Part shown: positions 14,373 to 20,330 of the stretch, piece by piece
Layout: each line of letters starts with the position of its first letter
How positions within the stretch are numbered: position 1 is the first letter of the stretch
The notes under the pieces: model-generated
What the model was told of the DNA's origin: nothing
What the model saw: the letters and a program-made list of their open reading frames with translations, nothing else
Databases searched by the model: none
Assembly: GCA_035625725.1 (NCBI GenBank)
Contig: DASPPB010000040.1
Location: forward strand, 1 to 20,330
Length of the DNA stretch: 20,330 bases
Direction: 5' to 3'
DNA from: GJ-E10 sp035625725
GTDB taxonomy: Bacteria > Pseudomonadota > Gammaproteobacteria > Burkholderiales > Burkholderiaceae_F
Translations under genes and position numbers: made by a program

Positions 14373-14637
14373 CGACGCGCGCGGGCGCGGCCCTCTCGGA
14401 GGACGCCAAACCCGGAGTTCGCTTTTCCAACGAAACCGTTGATTTCATTTGTCCGCTTCCGGGCGCGTCTCACCGCGACGCTTTCGACCCCAGGCCGAGA
14501 GACGCGCCACTCGAAAGCGGCCCGTTGTTGTCAACTCCCGCGGCACCTGATGGTGCCCATAAAACGCGAACCGACGTCAGAGGCAAGCGTGGGCGACAGG
14601 CGCGATAAGCCCCTCGCGCTACTCAGTACCCAACCCG
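14373..14637. other. Intergenic region between rng and the flavin monooxygenase
   Basis: These 265 bases separate the conserved run from the accessory right end. I see no gene. They contain an interleaved double inverted repeat (14462-14519) and a separate perfect hairpin, GGCACC-TGAT-GGTGCC at 14542-14557. Neither is followed by a T-run. As rng and the monooxygenase gene converge here, both structures could end transcripts. Confidence 0.5.
14462..14519. repeat. Interleaved inverted repeats with pseudoknot geometry
   Basis: Arm A GGCGCGTCTC (14462-14471) is the exact reverse complement of 14499-14508. Arm B CGCTTTCGA (14479-14487) is the exact reverse complement of 14511-14519. The order is A-B-A'-B', so the two stems interlock as in an H-type pseudoknot instead of forming two separate hairpins. 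Both arms are perfect matches of 10 and 9 bases. Confidence 0.7.
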
Positions 14638-15933
14638 CTACGGCAGTGGCATGGGTAAAGCTTTTGGTTGTCGAAGCGACGTATAAAGATACTTCAGATA
14701 CCAAAGCACGGGGAAGTAGTTGGAGCGGTCCCTCCGCGCAAGAAATCTGACCAGGTCGAAGTAATTGACGTTGTCGGTCACCGGCCTGGTATCGAACACC
14801 GTGTTCCCGCAAATTTGAGAAATTATCGACTTTGCGGCGTGAGCATATGCCCAAGGGGTCGAGGTGCTGGTTTCCAGAACGGCAGGCGCGAGAAAGAAGA
14901 GGTTGGGCGCGTCCAGGGACCGAAATAGCGACCCGCAGCGGGGCGGAAGTTCCTGCAGTCGCCTCAGACGCGACAAACCTGCAACTCCGAAGTAACTCAG
15001 ATCGAGCTCGTATCCGGTACCCCACAAAATATGATCGGCGTCGACACTTTGGCCGTCTGACAGGTATGCCGTTCCCTTTTCGATCCGCGAAATTTCGGCC
15101 CGATGCCGCTTAATTCGAGAGAAGTTCTTGATCATCCCACGGCGCCCGGGGATGAACTGGTGGCGACGAAAATCAAAATCGTAGTCTGGCATGATCTCCC
15201 GGATGCCGGCCCTCTCGTATCGAGCGCGCAAGTCCACATTCACAAGTCGGTTCATTTTTTCCACAGGAAGGCCGAGCATTTGTTGCCTGCCGTATAGCCG
15301 CATGTCGGCGGCAAAATACTTCACCTGTTGCGTTGGACGCATCCACTTCAGGTTGCGATAGACCCAGACAACTTGCCGCGCACGATGCTCGAAGCACAGA
15401 TCGAGTAGGTCATAGGCCGACGCGCCTCCCCCAACTACGATCACATCTCGACCCGAGAGTTCTCCGGGGTCTCGCAGTTGCGAAGAGTGAAACTCCCGAA
15501 CCGTGGACGAACTCCGCTCGGGCTGCGGAATTACCGGCCGGTTGTGCCCACCGGTTGCCGCGACAAGGAACCGGGCGCGGTATATCTCATCGCCGGCAGT
15601 GATCTCCCAACCATCTGCGGTGCACCGGGCCAGTGTGACGTTGGAGTTGAGTCGAATCGCGGACCTTAGGTTGAATCGGTCGACCCAAGCCTCGATATTG
15701 GCGACGATGCTCGCCTGATCTTCTCCTGAGATTGGCACGTCTCCCAAAGTCCAGTCTTCCCTCCGGAACTGAATATCTTGCCAAGGCGGAAGATTGCGCC
15801 AGATACCCCCTATGCCACTGCTGCGCTCCAGAAGCAGTGCATTGACACCAGCGGACTTGGCATATTTGAGAGAAACGACGCCGCCAATACCACCGCCGAC
15901 GATGATGACATCGTACGTCTGCGTATTGCTCAT
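14638..15933 (-). CDS. Flavin-containing monooxygenase / FAD-NAD(P)H oxidoreductase
   Basis: The 431-residue product has two dinucleotide-binding sites: VIIVGGGIGG at the N-terminus for FAD and VIVVGGGASAYD near residue 165 for NAD(P)H. GIGGIWRN lies between them. REFHSSQ, before the second site, resembles the FxGxxxH region of flavin monooxygenases but is not an exact match. ILWGTGYELD is the conserved block near the FMO C-terminal region. It should be a cytosolic oxygenase acting on a small organic substrate, possibly N-, S- or Baeyer-Villiger-type; the substrate cannot be read from sequence. The ATG at 15933 has a strong GGAGG (15939-15943 on the complement), confirming the start. It is divergent from an AraC-type regulator, a likely controller. 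Codon use is less GC-extreme than in the genes to the left. Confidence 0.85.
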   Translation of the reverse strand: MSNTQTYDVIIVGGGIGGVVSLKYAKSAGVNALLLERSSGIGGIWRNLPPWQDIQFRREDWTLGDVPISGEDQASIVANIEAWVDRFNLRSAIRLNSNVTLARCTADGWEITAGDEIYRARFLVAATGGHNRPVIPQPERSSSTVREFHSSQLRDPGELSGRDVIVVGGGASAYDLLDLCFEHRARQVVWVYRNLKWMRPTQQVKYFAADMRLYGRQQMLGLPVEKMNRLVNVDLRARYERAGIREIMPDYDFDFRRHQFIPGRRGMIKNFSRIKRHRAEISRIEKGTAYLSDGQSVDADHILWGTGYELDLSYFGVAGLSRLRRLQELPPRCGSLFRSLDAPNLFFLAPAVLETSTSTPWAYAHAAKSIISQICGNTVFDTRPVTDNVNYFDLVRFLARRDRSNYFPVLWYLKYLYTSLRQPKALPMPLP

Positions 15934-16071
15934 TGTGTCCTCCGCTGCGCGTTAATGGACGGAGCTAGAATATCTTTAGGGGTCACCGAGTTGTTAGTCT
16001 TAATGTCCGGTTGTTTTGACCAATCGGCCGGATCAAGATCACCCAGCCAATCCAAGAATTAGGCAAAACGT
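15934..16071. promoter_or_regulatory. Divergent control region, monooxygenase and AraC regulator
   Basis: This 138-base gap must hold both divergent promoters. A loose inverted element, TTGACC at 16016-16021 with GGATCAA at about 16030-16036, lies on the regulator side. The CGGCCG palindrome sits inside it. This could be a regulator site but is imperfect. GGAGG on the minus strand (15939-15943) is the monooxygenase ribosome binding site. No equally good ribosome binding site precedes the regulator ATG. Confidence 0.4.
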
Positions 16072-17082
16072 ATGGATGCCTTGTCTGCTGGACTGCGCGG
16101 CTTCCGGATTTCCGGGGCGGTTTTTATAGATGCCCACCTTACGGCGCCTTGGGCGGTAGTGACGCCCGCGTCCGCAGACATTGCAGACATAATTGCGACC
16201 GAAGCGGCCCACGTGATTCCCTATCATCTGGTCACGGATGGCGAATGCTTTGTCCGCATTCGGGGAAGTGGCTCCGTGCATTTGGCCAGTGGCGACATCG
16301 CGATGTTCCCTCACGGGGACACACTGGTGCTGGAAAGTAGCCCCGACACTCGCCCCATCGCCCTGTCGCGAGGCTTCGTCGAGGATGTATTAAAGCGCAG
16401 CACCGTCTTGCCGATTCGTCATGGCGGCGGCGGTCGGACAACAAGGATGCTCTGCGGCTACTTCGCCATGGACCGCTGGTGCGGGGAACACCTGGTGAGG
16501 GGATTGCCCCCGGTTCTTTGCGCGCACGTAGGAAGCGAAGGCGGGCAGCAGTTGTTGGCGGTGCTTGCTCGCCGCTCCATCGAAGAAACCGTCTCGAGCG
16601 GGCCCGGCAGCAATGCCGTTATCTGCAGGCTTTCCGAAGTGCTTTTTGTCGACGCGTTGCGGCTCGTCATTGCCAGGGATGACGCCCCGTTGACCGGATG
16701 GTTGGCCGGACTGCGAGATCCTGCCATACGTCAGGCTCTGTCCGGTATCCATGCACGCCCCGAACACGCCTGGGATATTCAGTCCTTGAGCAAGTCCTGC
16801 GGCATGTCGCGTACGAAATTCATAGAAAGATTTTCATCGCTTGTTGGATCTCCACCGATGAAATACCTCGCACAATGGCGTATGGTGCTTGCAGCGCGGG
16901 ATCTCCGGGAACACGACGCCACGATCATGCAGATAGCGGATCGATGCGGATATGGATCGGAGGCATCTTTTACCAAGGCGTTCCGCAAAGCCTTCGATGT
17001 TCCGCCAGCGACCTTCCGTCGCCTTGCACGTGGAGGGGCGGGCGAAGCGAGGCTCGGGCCGGGCTCGCGATCGGCTTCGTAG
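16072..17082 (+). CDS. AraC-family transcriptional regulator with N-terminal cupin-like sensor
   Basis: The 336-residue product has two parts. Residues 1 to about 200 form a cupin-like ligand-binding region, with HLVTDGECFVRIRGSG followed by HLASGDIAMFPHGD, and the block LVRGLPPVLCAHVG typical of the Cupin_6/AraC_binding_2 group. The C-terminal 100 residues hold two helix-turn-helix units: IQSLSKSCGMSRTKFIERFS, and the AraC signature IMQIADRCGYGSEASFTKAF followed by RKAFDVPPATFRR. It probably binds a small hydrophobic or aromatic compound and controls the divergent monooxygenase gene (inference from arrangement). The ATG at 16072 is chosen from domain position. It converges on the membrane protein gene. 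Confidence 0.88.
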   Translation: MDALSAGLRGFRISGAVFIDAHLTAPWAVVTPASADIADIIATEAAHVIPYHLVTDGECFVRIRGSGSVHLASGDIAMFPHGDTLVLESSPDTRPIALSRGFVEDVLKRSTVLPIRHGGGGRTTRMLCGYFAMDRWCGEHLVRGLPPVLCAHVGSEGGQQLLAVLARRSIEETVSSGPGSNAVICRLSEVLFVDALRLVIARDDAPLTGWLAGLRDPAIRQALSGIHARPEHAWDIQSLSKSCGMSRTKFIERFSSLVGSPPMKYLAQWRMVLAARDLREHDATIMQIADRCGYGSEASFTKAFRKAFDVPPATFRRLARGGAGEARLGPGSRSAS

Positions 17083-17138
17083 TCACGGCACCCCCCGTCG
17101 CCAGCGCCCGCGGGATTGTCGGCTGTCGGGCAGTTTTC

Positions 17139-17161
17139 GGACGGGCCGTTGTTGGCCGTCC
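17139..17161. terminator. Possible terminator hairpin after the AraC-family gene
   Basis: GGACGGGCC (17139-17147) can pair with GGCCGTCC (17154-17161), with one bulged G and a GTTGTT loop. It lies between the convergent AraC and membrane protein genes, where a bidirectional terminator is expected. There is no T-run, so the call is weak. The rest of the 17083-17315 gap shows nothing recognisable. Confidence 0.3.
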
Positions 17162-17315
17162 ACGGCGATTCGTAGATGTCAGGTTTCTGCCTTCCCGACT
17201 GGCCGGTGTTCAGCGCACAGTGAACGCGGGCGGCTCGCTCGTTCCAACCGATCGACCGCGCGATGGCGGAGCGGATAATCGCTTGCCCTTGCGCCCGAAC
17301 GCGATCGGTGTCGCT

Positions 17316-17996
17316 TCACTGGCCATCGGTCGCGGTAACGCGAGACGAGCGGCCGAGATTGTCGAACAGAATGTAGCTGCTCATCAGGAGCACCCACACG
17401 GGGAAAACCGAAAATGACCAAGCGGTCAGCTCGCGGCCGAAAAGGAGGAACGCAGCAAGAACATATCCGAGGTAGGCAATCCAGCGCGCCGCGATCCCTG
17501 TCTTGATTGCGATTGTCGATGTGGTGATCATGAATACCCCGACGACCTTGGTGGCGTAGATCGCCATGATGCTGTACGCAAGGGCGCGGGCCAAGGTGAA
17601 GGTGACCGACTGGGTCAGGGCCTCGTGTTCCGCCTCGTAGACGAGGACGACCGCACCGGAGAGCGCAGCGGCTACGAACAGCAGGGCCAGGAATAGCAAT
17701 CCGCTGCCAAGAAACACAGTGGCGAAAAAGCGGTCCTCCAGATCACCCAGCCGGGACCGCAGCACGCCAATGAACCACAGGAAGGCGATGCCGGCAATGG
17801 GCACCAGATTCAACGCGAGATGGACTCGCACCGATTCGGTCCCAAGCCAATCCCCCCTCTCCAGCGGATTATCCGGAACCGCGAGCCGCAGCAGCACCAG
17901 TGCGGCCATCAGCAGGATCGAAAAAGCGATACCGGCGATGGCGGCGGCCCGGGGCGTACGCAGGCCAGCCCCAGTCACGGTCATGCGCCGAGGCAT
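17316..17996 (-). CDS. Multi-pass membrane protein of unknown function
   Basis: I do not recognise a named family. The product (226 residues from this start) is mostly hydrophobic, with about six membrane segments. These include AAIAGIAFSILLMAALVLL, LALNLVPIAGIAFLWFIGVL, a long segment around SGLLFLALLFVAAALSGAVV, one around ALAYSIMAIYATKVVGVFMI, WIAYLGYVLAAFLLF and FPVWVLLMSSYILF. Between segments 2 and 3 lies the polar loop RSRLGDLEDRFF. The start is ambiguous. ATG 17996 has a purine-rich GAAGAGGGG upstream on its strand and is preferred. ATG 18053 adds 19 low-complexity residues without a good ribosome binding site. No enzyme motif is visible. It stands alone, converging on the AraC gene. 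Function unknown. Confidence 0.72.
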   Translation of the reverse strand: MPRRMTVTGAGLRTPRAAAIAGIAFSILLMAALVLLRLAVPDNPLERGDWLGTESVRVHLALNLVPIAGIAFLWFIGVLRSRLGDLEDRFFATVFLGSGLLFLALLFVAAALSGAVVLVYEAEHEALTQSVTFTLARALAYSIMAIYATKVVGVFMITTSTIAIKTGIAARWIAYLGYVLAAFLLFGRELTAWSFSVFPVWVLLMSSYILFDNLGRSSRVTATDGQ

Positions 17997-18053
17997 CGGC
18001 CGCCCCTCTTCCCCGCCGCCCAACGGGCGATTTGGATCGTCAATCGGCGCCAT

Positions 18054-19174
18054 TTGAGGCTCACGATGAAAACTCCGCTTCGACCAGCCGCAATCGGATC
18101 GCTGTCCGCGCGAAGTATAGGAACACGTCAGTCGAGCGTCAGCAGTCTGGCATTATCTCCCGCAGCCCGCAGCGCGGCGTCATCCGATCGCGCTCAGCCT
18201 GCGCAAGCTCAAAGCCGGCTAATTGAAGCCGTCCGCGCAACTCGACGGACCCATCTGCAATGTCGCCTTTGATGCAAGATTCAGTTCGGTCGGGCATTGT
18301 CCGTTCTTGGCCGAAGCCGGCACGTCTTGTTGCATTTCCTCCAGCCCGGTTAATGCACGTGCCGCCGGTAATTCTTCGATGATTTGATAGGCATACCCTT
18401 GGAAACCCCATACCGGAGTGGGGCTTGACATCCTTGGGGGACGAAAAGGTGGGCCGGCCACCGAAAAGCCAACACGCACGAGGACAAAGAGCGGTCATAG
18501 CGAACGGACGCATCGTTCACCCCTATGGGATCGGATTGCACATAGCTCCGAGCTGATGTGCCAGGATGCTAATTGCGGGTGATCCCCAGAGGCGTGCAGG
18601 TCGGTGCAAGCAAAGTGTCTTACTTCTGACCGCGATCAGCCTATCCTCACGCAGCTCACTTCGGTATCGGGTCGGCACGCCCAACATGCCTTTTGTCACT
18701 AGCCGAGCGGTCGGGCAGCGCGCACTATTGCGTCAACGGAATCGGAATACCGATCCCGACCGAAAAGCAGTAAGTCCGGCGCTGGCCGCCGGCCGGTCGA
18801 TGGTTACGTTGCAAACGCGCATCGAAACGTTGTGCTCGAGCACCGAGAACGTCGACCGCACAGATTCGAACGACGCCCACGGCACCGTTGACCGTCTTCC
18901 AACCGCTCTCCCAAGTGACGCCGAACGAGTGATTGACGCCCTCAGACATGCGCGAGGTCTCGCGGGCTACTTTGGCGCCACTCGAGGCGTGTTCCTGCAG
19001 TCACAGCCCGCTCTGCAGTTTGGGTCAGCCAAAAGAAAACCGCCAGAAGGTCGGTTTTAACTTCCCGGTTTTGAATTCCTCAGTTCCGGTTTGCTGGTGG
19101 GTTAAGTCTGCCGCCGCTGGCACGCCGGTGATCACGCTGCCCCGTTCACACGTCTGACAAGAATTGCCCTCGGC
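18054..19174. other. Gene-poor region, possibly containing decayed genes
   Basis: More than 1.1 kb show no gene I can defend. Open frames here are short, overlap on both strands and match no family I know. A minus-strand stretch at about 18139-18260 ends in GLREIMPDC, close to GIREIMPDYD in the monooxygenase at 14638-15933. Another minus-strand stretch at about 18725-18949 (HSFGVTWESGWKTV, ending SVGIGIPIPLTQ) also looks vaguely protein-like. Both could be remnants. A hairpin, AAAACCG (19036-19042) with CGGTTTT (19052-19058), may be an old terminator. I see no transposase, integrase or terminal repeats. Confidence 0.45.
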
Positions 19175-19318
19175 ATGTGGTGCGAAACTTTAACCTTTCC
19201 AACGAAGCGCAAGCCGGGCACGAGGCGCTACAGGTCCCAGGAACTGAAGCCAATTCTTGCCGAGTTAAACCAAAAAATTGAACTGATCAAAAGACCGGTT
19301 GCACCCCGGGTGCACTGA
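19175..19318 (+). CDS. Possible small or remnant ORF, 47 residues
   Basis: An ATG-to-TGA frame encodes a basic peptide beginning MWCETLTFPTKRKPGTRRYR and continuing SQELKPILAELNQKIELIKR. The second half looks helical and amphipathic, with codon use less skewed than random GC-rich DNA. It could be a small gene or the tail of a decayed longer one. There is no convincing ribosome binding site and I recognise no family. An odd palindrome, TGCACCC-C-GGGTGCA (19300-19314), covers its last codons. Confidence 0.25.
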   Translation: MWCETLTFPTKRKPGTRRYRSQELKPILAELNQKIELIKRPVAPRVH

Positions 19319-19455
19319 CCGGCCCGATCAGCGGATGTCGGCCTTTGGAAATGCTACAGGCCGGCTATCGACCCTGTATAGGTAGTCAGTCGGCGCACCA
19401 CTGCAATCTTCGTTGAAATCGGCGGAGCAGACATTCGTCGCTAAACGACCAAAGG

Positions 19456-19520
19456 AGCGAAGGTCATAGAAGCGAAGGTAATTGGCTCATCCGTAGTGCA
19501 CCACGTCTGCATGTAGTGCA
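19456..19520. repeat. Two pairs of short direct repeats upstream of the TetR promoter
   Basis: AGCGAAGGT occurs at 19456-19464 and again at 19471-19479, a 15-base period. GTAGTGCA occurs at 19493-19500 and at 19513-19520, a 20-base period, close to two helical turns. Both pairs lie just upstream of the -35 box at 19530. They could be binding sites for an additional regulator. Short repeats of this size can arise by chance. Confidence 0.4.
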
Positions 19521-19529
19521 GGCGCCGTC

Positions 19530-19558
19530 TTGACAACATACCAACCGGTTGGTATGTT
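19530..19558 (+). promoter_or_regulatory. Consensus promoter with a palindromic operator across spacer and -10 box
   Basis: TTGACA (19530-19535) is a perfect sigma-70 -35 box. TATGTT (19553-19558) is a good -10 box at the ideal 17-base spacing. A perfect 24-base palindrome with half-site AACATACCAACC occupies 19535-19558, so it covers the whole spacer and the -10 box. This core, ACCAACCGGTTGGT, is a common TetR-family operator form. A repressor bound here would block RNA polymerase directly. As the next gene encodes a TetR protein, autorepression is the natural reading. Confidence 0.85.
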
Positions 19559-19564
19559 TGACAC

Positions 19565-20200
19565 ATGAACACGCCAATCACCACGCCGGCCCTTAAATCA
19601 GGAACTCGACAAAAGCTGCTCGATGCGGCGCTTTTGCTGATCCGGACCAAAGGCTATGCAGCGACCACGGTCGATGACCTGTGTGCGGAGGCGGGCGTTA
19701 CGAAGGGAGCGTTCTTTCACCATTTCAAGAGTAAGGACACGCTAGCTGTGGCGGCCGCCGACTATTGGTCGGACATGACCGGGGCTTTCTTTGCAGCCGC
19801 GCCCTACCACAAGCATGCAGACCCGCTCGATCGCGTGCTCGGATACATCGATTTCCGAAAATCGATCTTGACTGGCAAGGTGCCCGAATTCACCTGTCTC
19901 GTCGGCACGATGGTCCAGGAGGTCTACGAGACCTGTCCGTCGATTCGAAAAGCCTGCGAGACGAGCATCAACGCTCACGCCAGCAAAGTTGAAGGGGACA
20001 TCGCTGAAGCCATGAGACGGTACCGGATTCGCGCCAAGTGGACCGCGCGAAGCCTCGCCCTACACACCCAGGCCGTGCTGCAAGGCGCGTTCGTTCTCGC
20101 GAAGGCGCAAGGCGGCGCCGCGATCGCGAAGGACAGCATCGACCATCTGCGCCGCTACATTGAGCTTTTGTTTCGAGCTCCTAACGTCGGGGAGAAGTGA
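19565..20200 (+). CDS. TetR/AcrR-family transcriptional repressor
   Basis: The 211-residue product has the TetR N-terminal DNA-binding domain at about 14-70: RQKLLDAALLLIRTKGYAAT, then TVDDLCAEAGVTKGAFFHHF, then KSKDTLAVAAADYW. The GVTKGAFFHHFKSK recognition segment is diagnostic. The C-terminal half is a helical ligand-binding domain. The ATG at 19565 starts six bases after the -10 box, so transcription should begin at or very near the A of the start codon and the mRNA is probably leaderless; no ribosome binding site fits upstream. The gene presumably represses its own operon. The downstream YciI-like gene starts two bases after its stop, so the two are co-transcribed. Confidence 0.93.
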   Translation: MNTPITTPALKSGTRQKLLDAALLLIRTKGYAATTVDDLCAEAGVTKGAFFHHFKSKDTLAVAAADYWSDMTGAFFAAAPYHKHADPLDRVLGYIDFRKSILTGKVPEFTCLVGTMVQEVYETCPSIRKACETSINAHASKVEGDIAEAMRRYRIRAKWTARSLALHTQAVLQGAFVLAKAQGGAAIAKDSIDHLRRYIELLFRAPNVGEK

Positions 20201-20202
20201 GC

Positions 20203-20330
20203 ATGCGATTTATGGTTTTTGTGAAGGGTACCAGGTCTTCGGAGACCGGCGCGATGCCGAGCCAAGAGCTGATCGCCGCGATGGGCAAGTATAACCAGGA
20301 GCTTGTCGCCGCGGGCATCATGAAGGACGG
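20203..20330 (+). CDS. YciI/DGPF-family protein, N-terminal fragment
   Basis: The gene is cut by the window end after about 42 residues. The visible start MRFMVFVKGTRSSETGAMPS followed by QELIAAMGKYNQELVAAGIM matches the YciI-like (YCII, DGPF-domain) family of small ferredoxin-like fold proteins, whose biochemical role is mostly unknown. A purine-rich GGGGAGAAG at about 20189-20197 is a good ribosome binding site for the ATG at 20203. It lies two bases after the tetR stop, so it belongs to the same autoregulated operon and is probably its main effector gene. Confidence 0.82.
   Translation, partial: MRFMVFVKGTRSSETGAMPSQELIAAMGKYNQELVAAGIMKD

Noticed and set aside
14373..14637. A tRNA gene serving as integration site at the edge of the accessory region
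   Set aside because: No cloverleaf, no TTCGANTC arm and no CCA-type end were found in the gap.
16698..17417. A 239-codon plus-strand frame overlapping the end of the AraC-family gene
   Set aside because: It is out of frame with the AraC helix-turn-helix region, shows mixed composition and no domain, and runs into the antisense of the membrane protein gene.
18566..19060. A 164-codon plus-strand frame in the gene-poor region
   Set aside because: It has Arg/Ser/Thr-rich random-looking translation, no ribosome binding site and no motif. It is kept only as part of the undefined region.
1..20330. CRISPR array, insertion sequence or phage integrase
   Set aside because: No regularly spaced repeats, no transposase or recombinase motif and no terminal inverted repeats with target duplication were visible anywhere in the window.

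Overview
The window is GC-rich chromosomal DNA that looks betaproteobacterial, most likely Burkholderiales. The main reason is the gene order yebC-purD-hemF-nadD-rsfS-rlmH-maf-rng, all on the plus strand from about 7.6 to 14.4 kb, which I know as a conserved Burkholderiales neighbourhood. The protein sequences agree with this. I did no database search, so the genus is left open.

Layout. (1) 1-2813: the 3' end of a class I fructose-1,6-bisphosphatase gene, facing a minus-strand pair made of a quinone oxidoreductase (1836-2813) and a membrane GT39/ArnT-like glycosyltransferase (253-1839) joined by a TTGA stop/start overlap. (2) 2901-3689: a family 2 glycosyltransferase of the LPS-core WaaE/LgtF type, transcribed divergently from the oxidoreductase. 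(3) 3903-7500: a compact three-gene signalling cassette. It holds an apparently intact membrane Ser/Thr kinase with a C-terminal PEGA domain, a paralogue of the same architecture whose catalytic residues are nearly all replaced (a pseudokinase), and a small TPR-like lipoprotein resembling the TssQ family of type VI secretion-associated lipoproteins. The junctions are TTGA and ATGA overlaps. No T6SS structural gene is visible. (4) 7626-14372: the housekeeping run YebC/PmpR, PurD, HemF, NadD, RsfS, RlmH, Maf and RNase G, with close spacing and several overlaps. A 19-codon ORF links the yebC stop to the purD start through ATGA and GTGA overlaps. (5) 14373-20330: a change in character, with less extreme codon use, looser spacing and mixed strands. 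It holds a flavin monooxygenase divergent from an AraC-family regulator, an orphan multi-pass membrane protein, about 1.5 kb without a convincing gene, and a TetR regulator in an operon with a truncated YciI-like gene.

How the parts work together. The left genes serve central metabolism and the cell envelope. The kinase cassette probably senses or relays an envelope signal: both kinase-like proteins should sit in the inner membrane with kinase domains in the cytoplasm and PEGA domains in the periplasm, next to a lipoprotein. The housekeeping run combines purine, haem and NAD synthesis with ribosome maturation and RNA processing. The right end looks accessory: two self-contained regulator/effector modules, one of which (TetR-YciI) carries a consensus promoter whose spacer and -10 box are a perfect 24-bp palindrome and whose transcript is probably leaderless.

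The most unusual items are the kinase/pseudokinase/lipoprotein cassette, the leaderless TetR promoter-operator, the coupling mini-ORF between yebC and purD, and an interleaved (pseudoknot-type) pair of inverted repeats just after rng. I saw no rRNA, tRNA, CRISPR array, integrase or insertion sequence.
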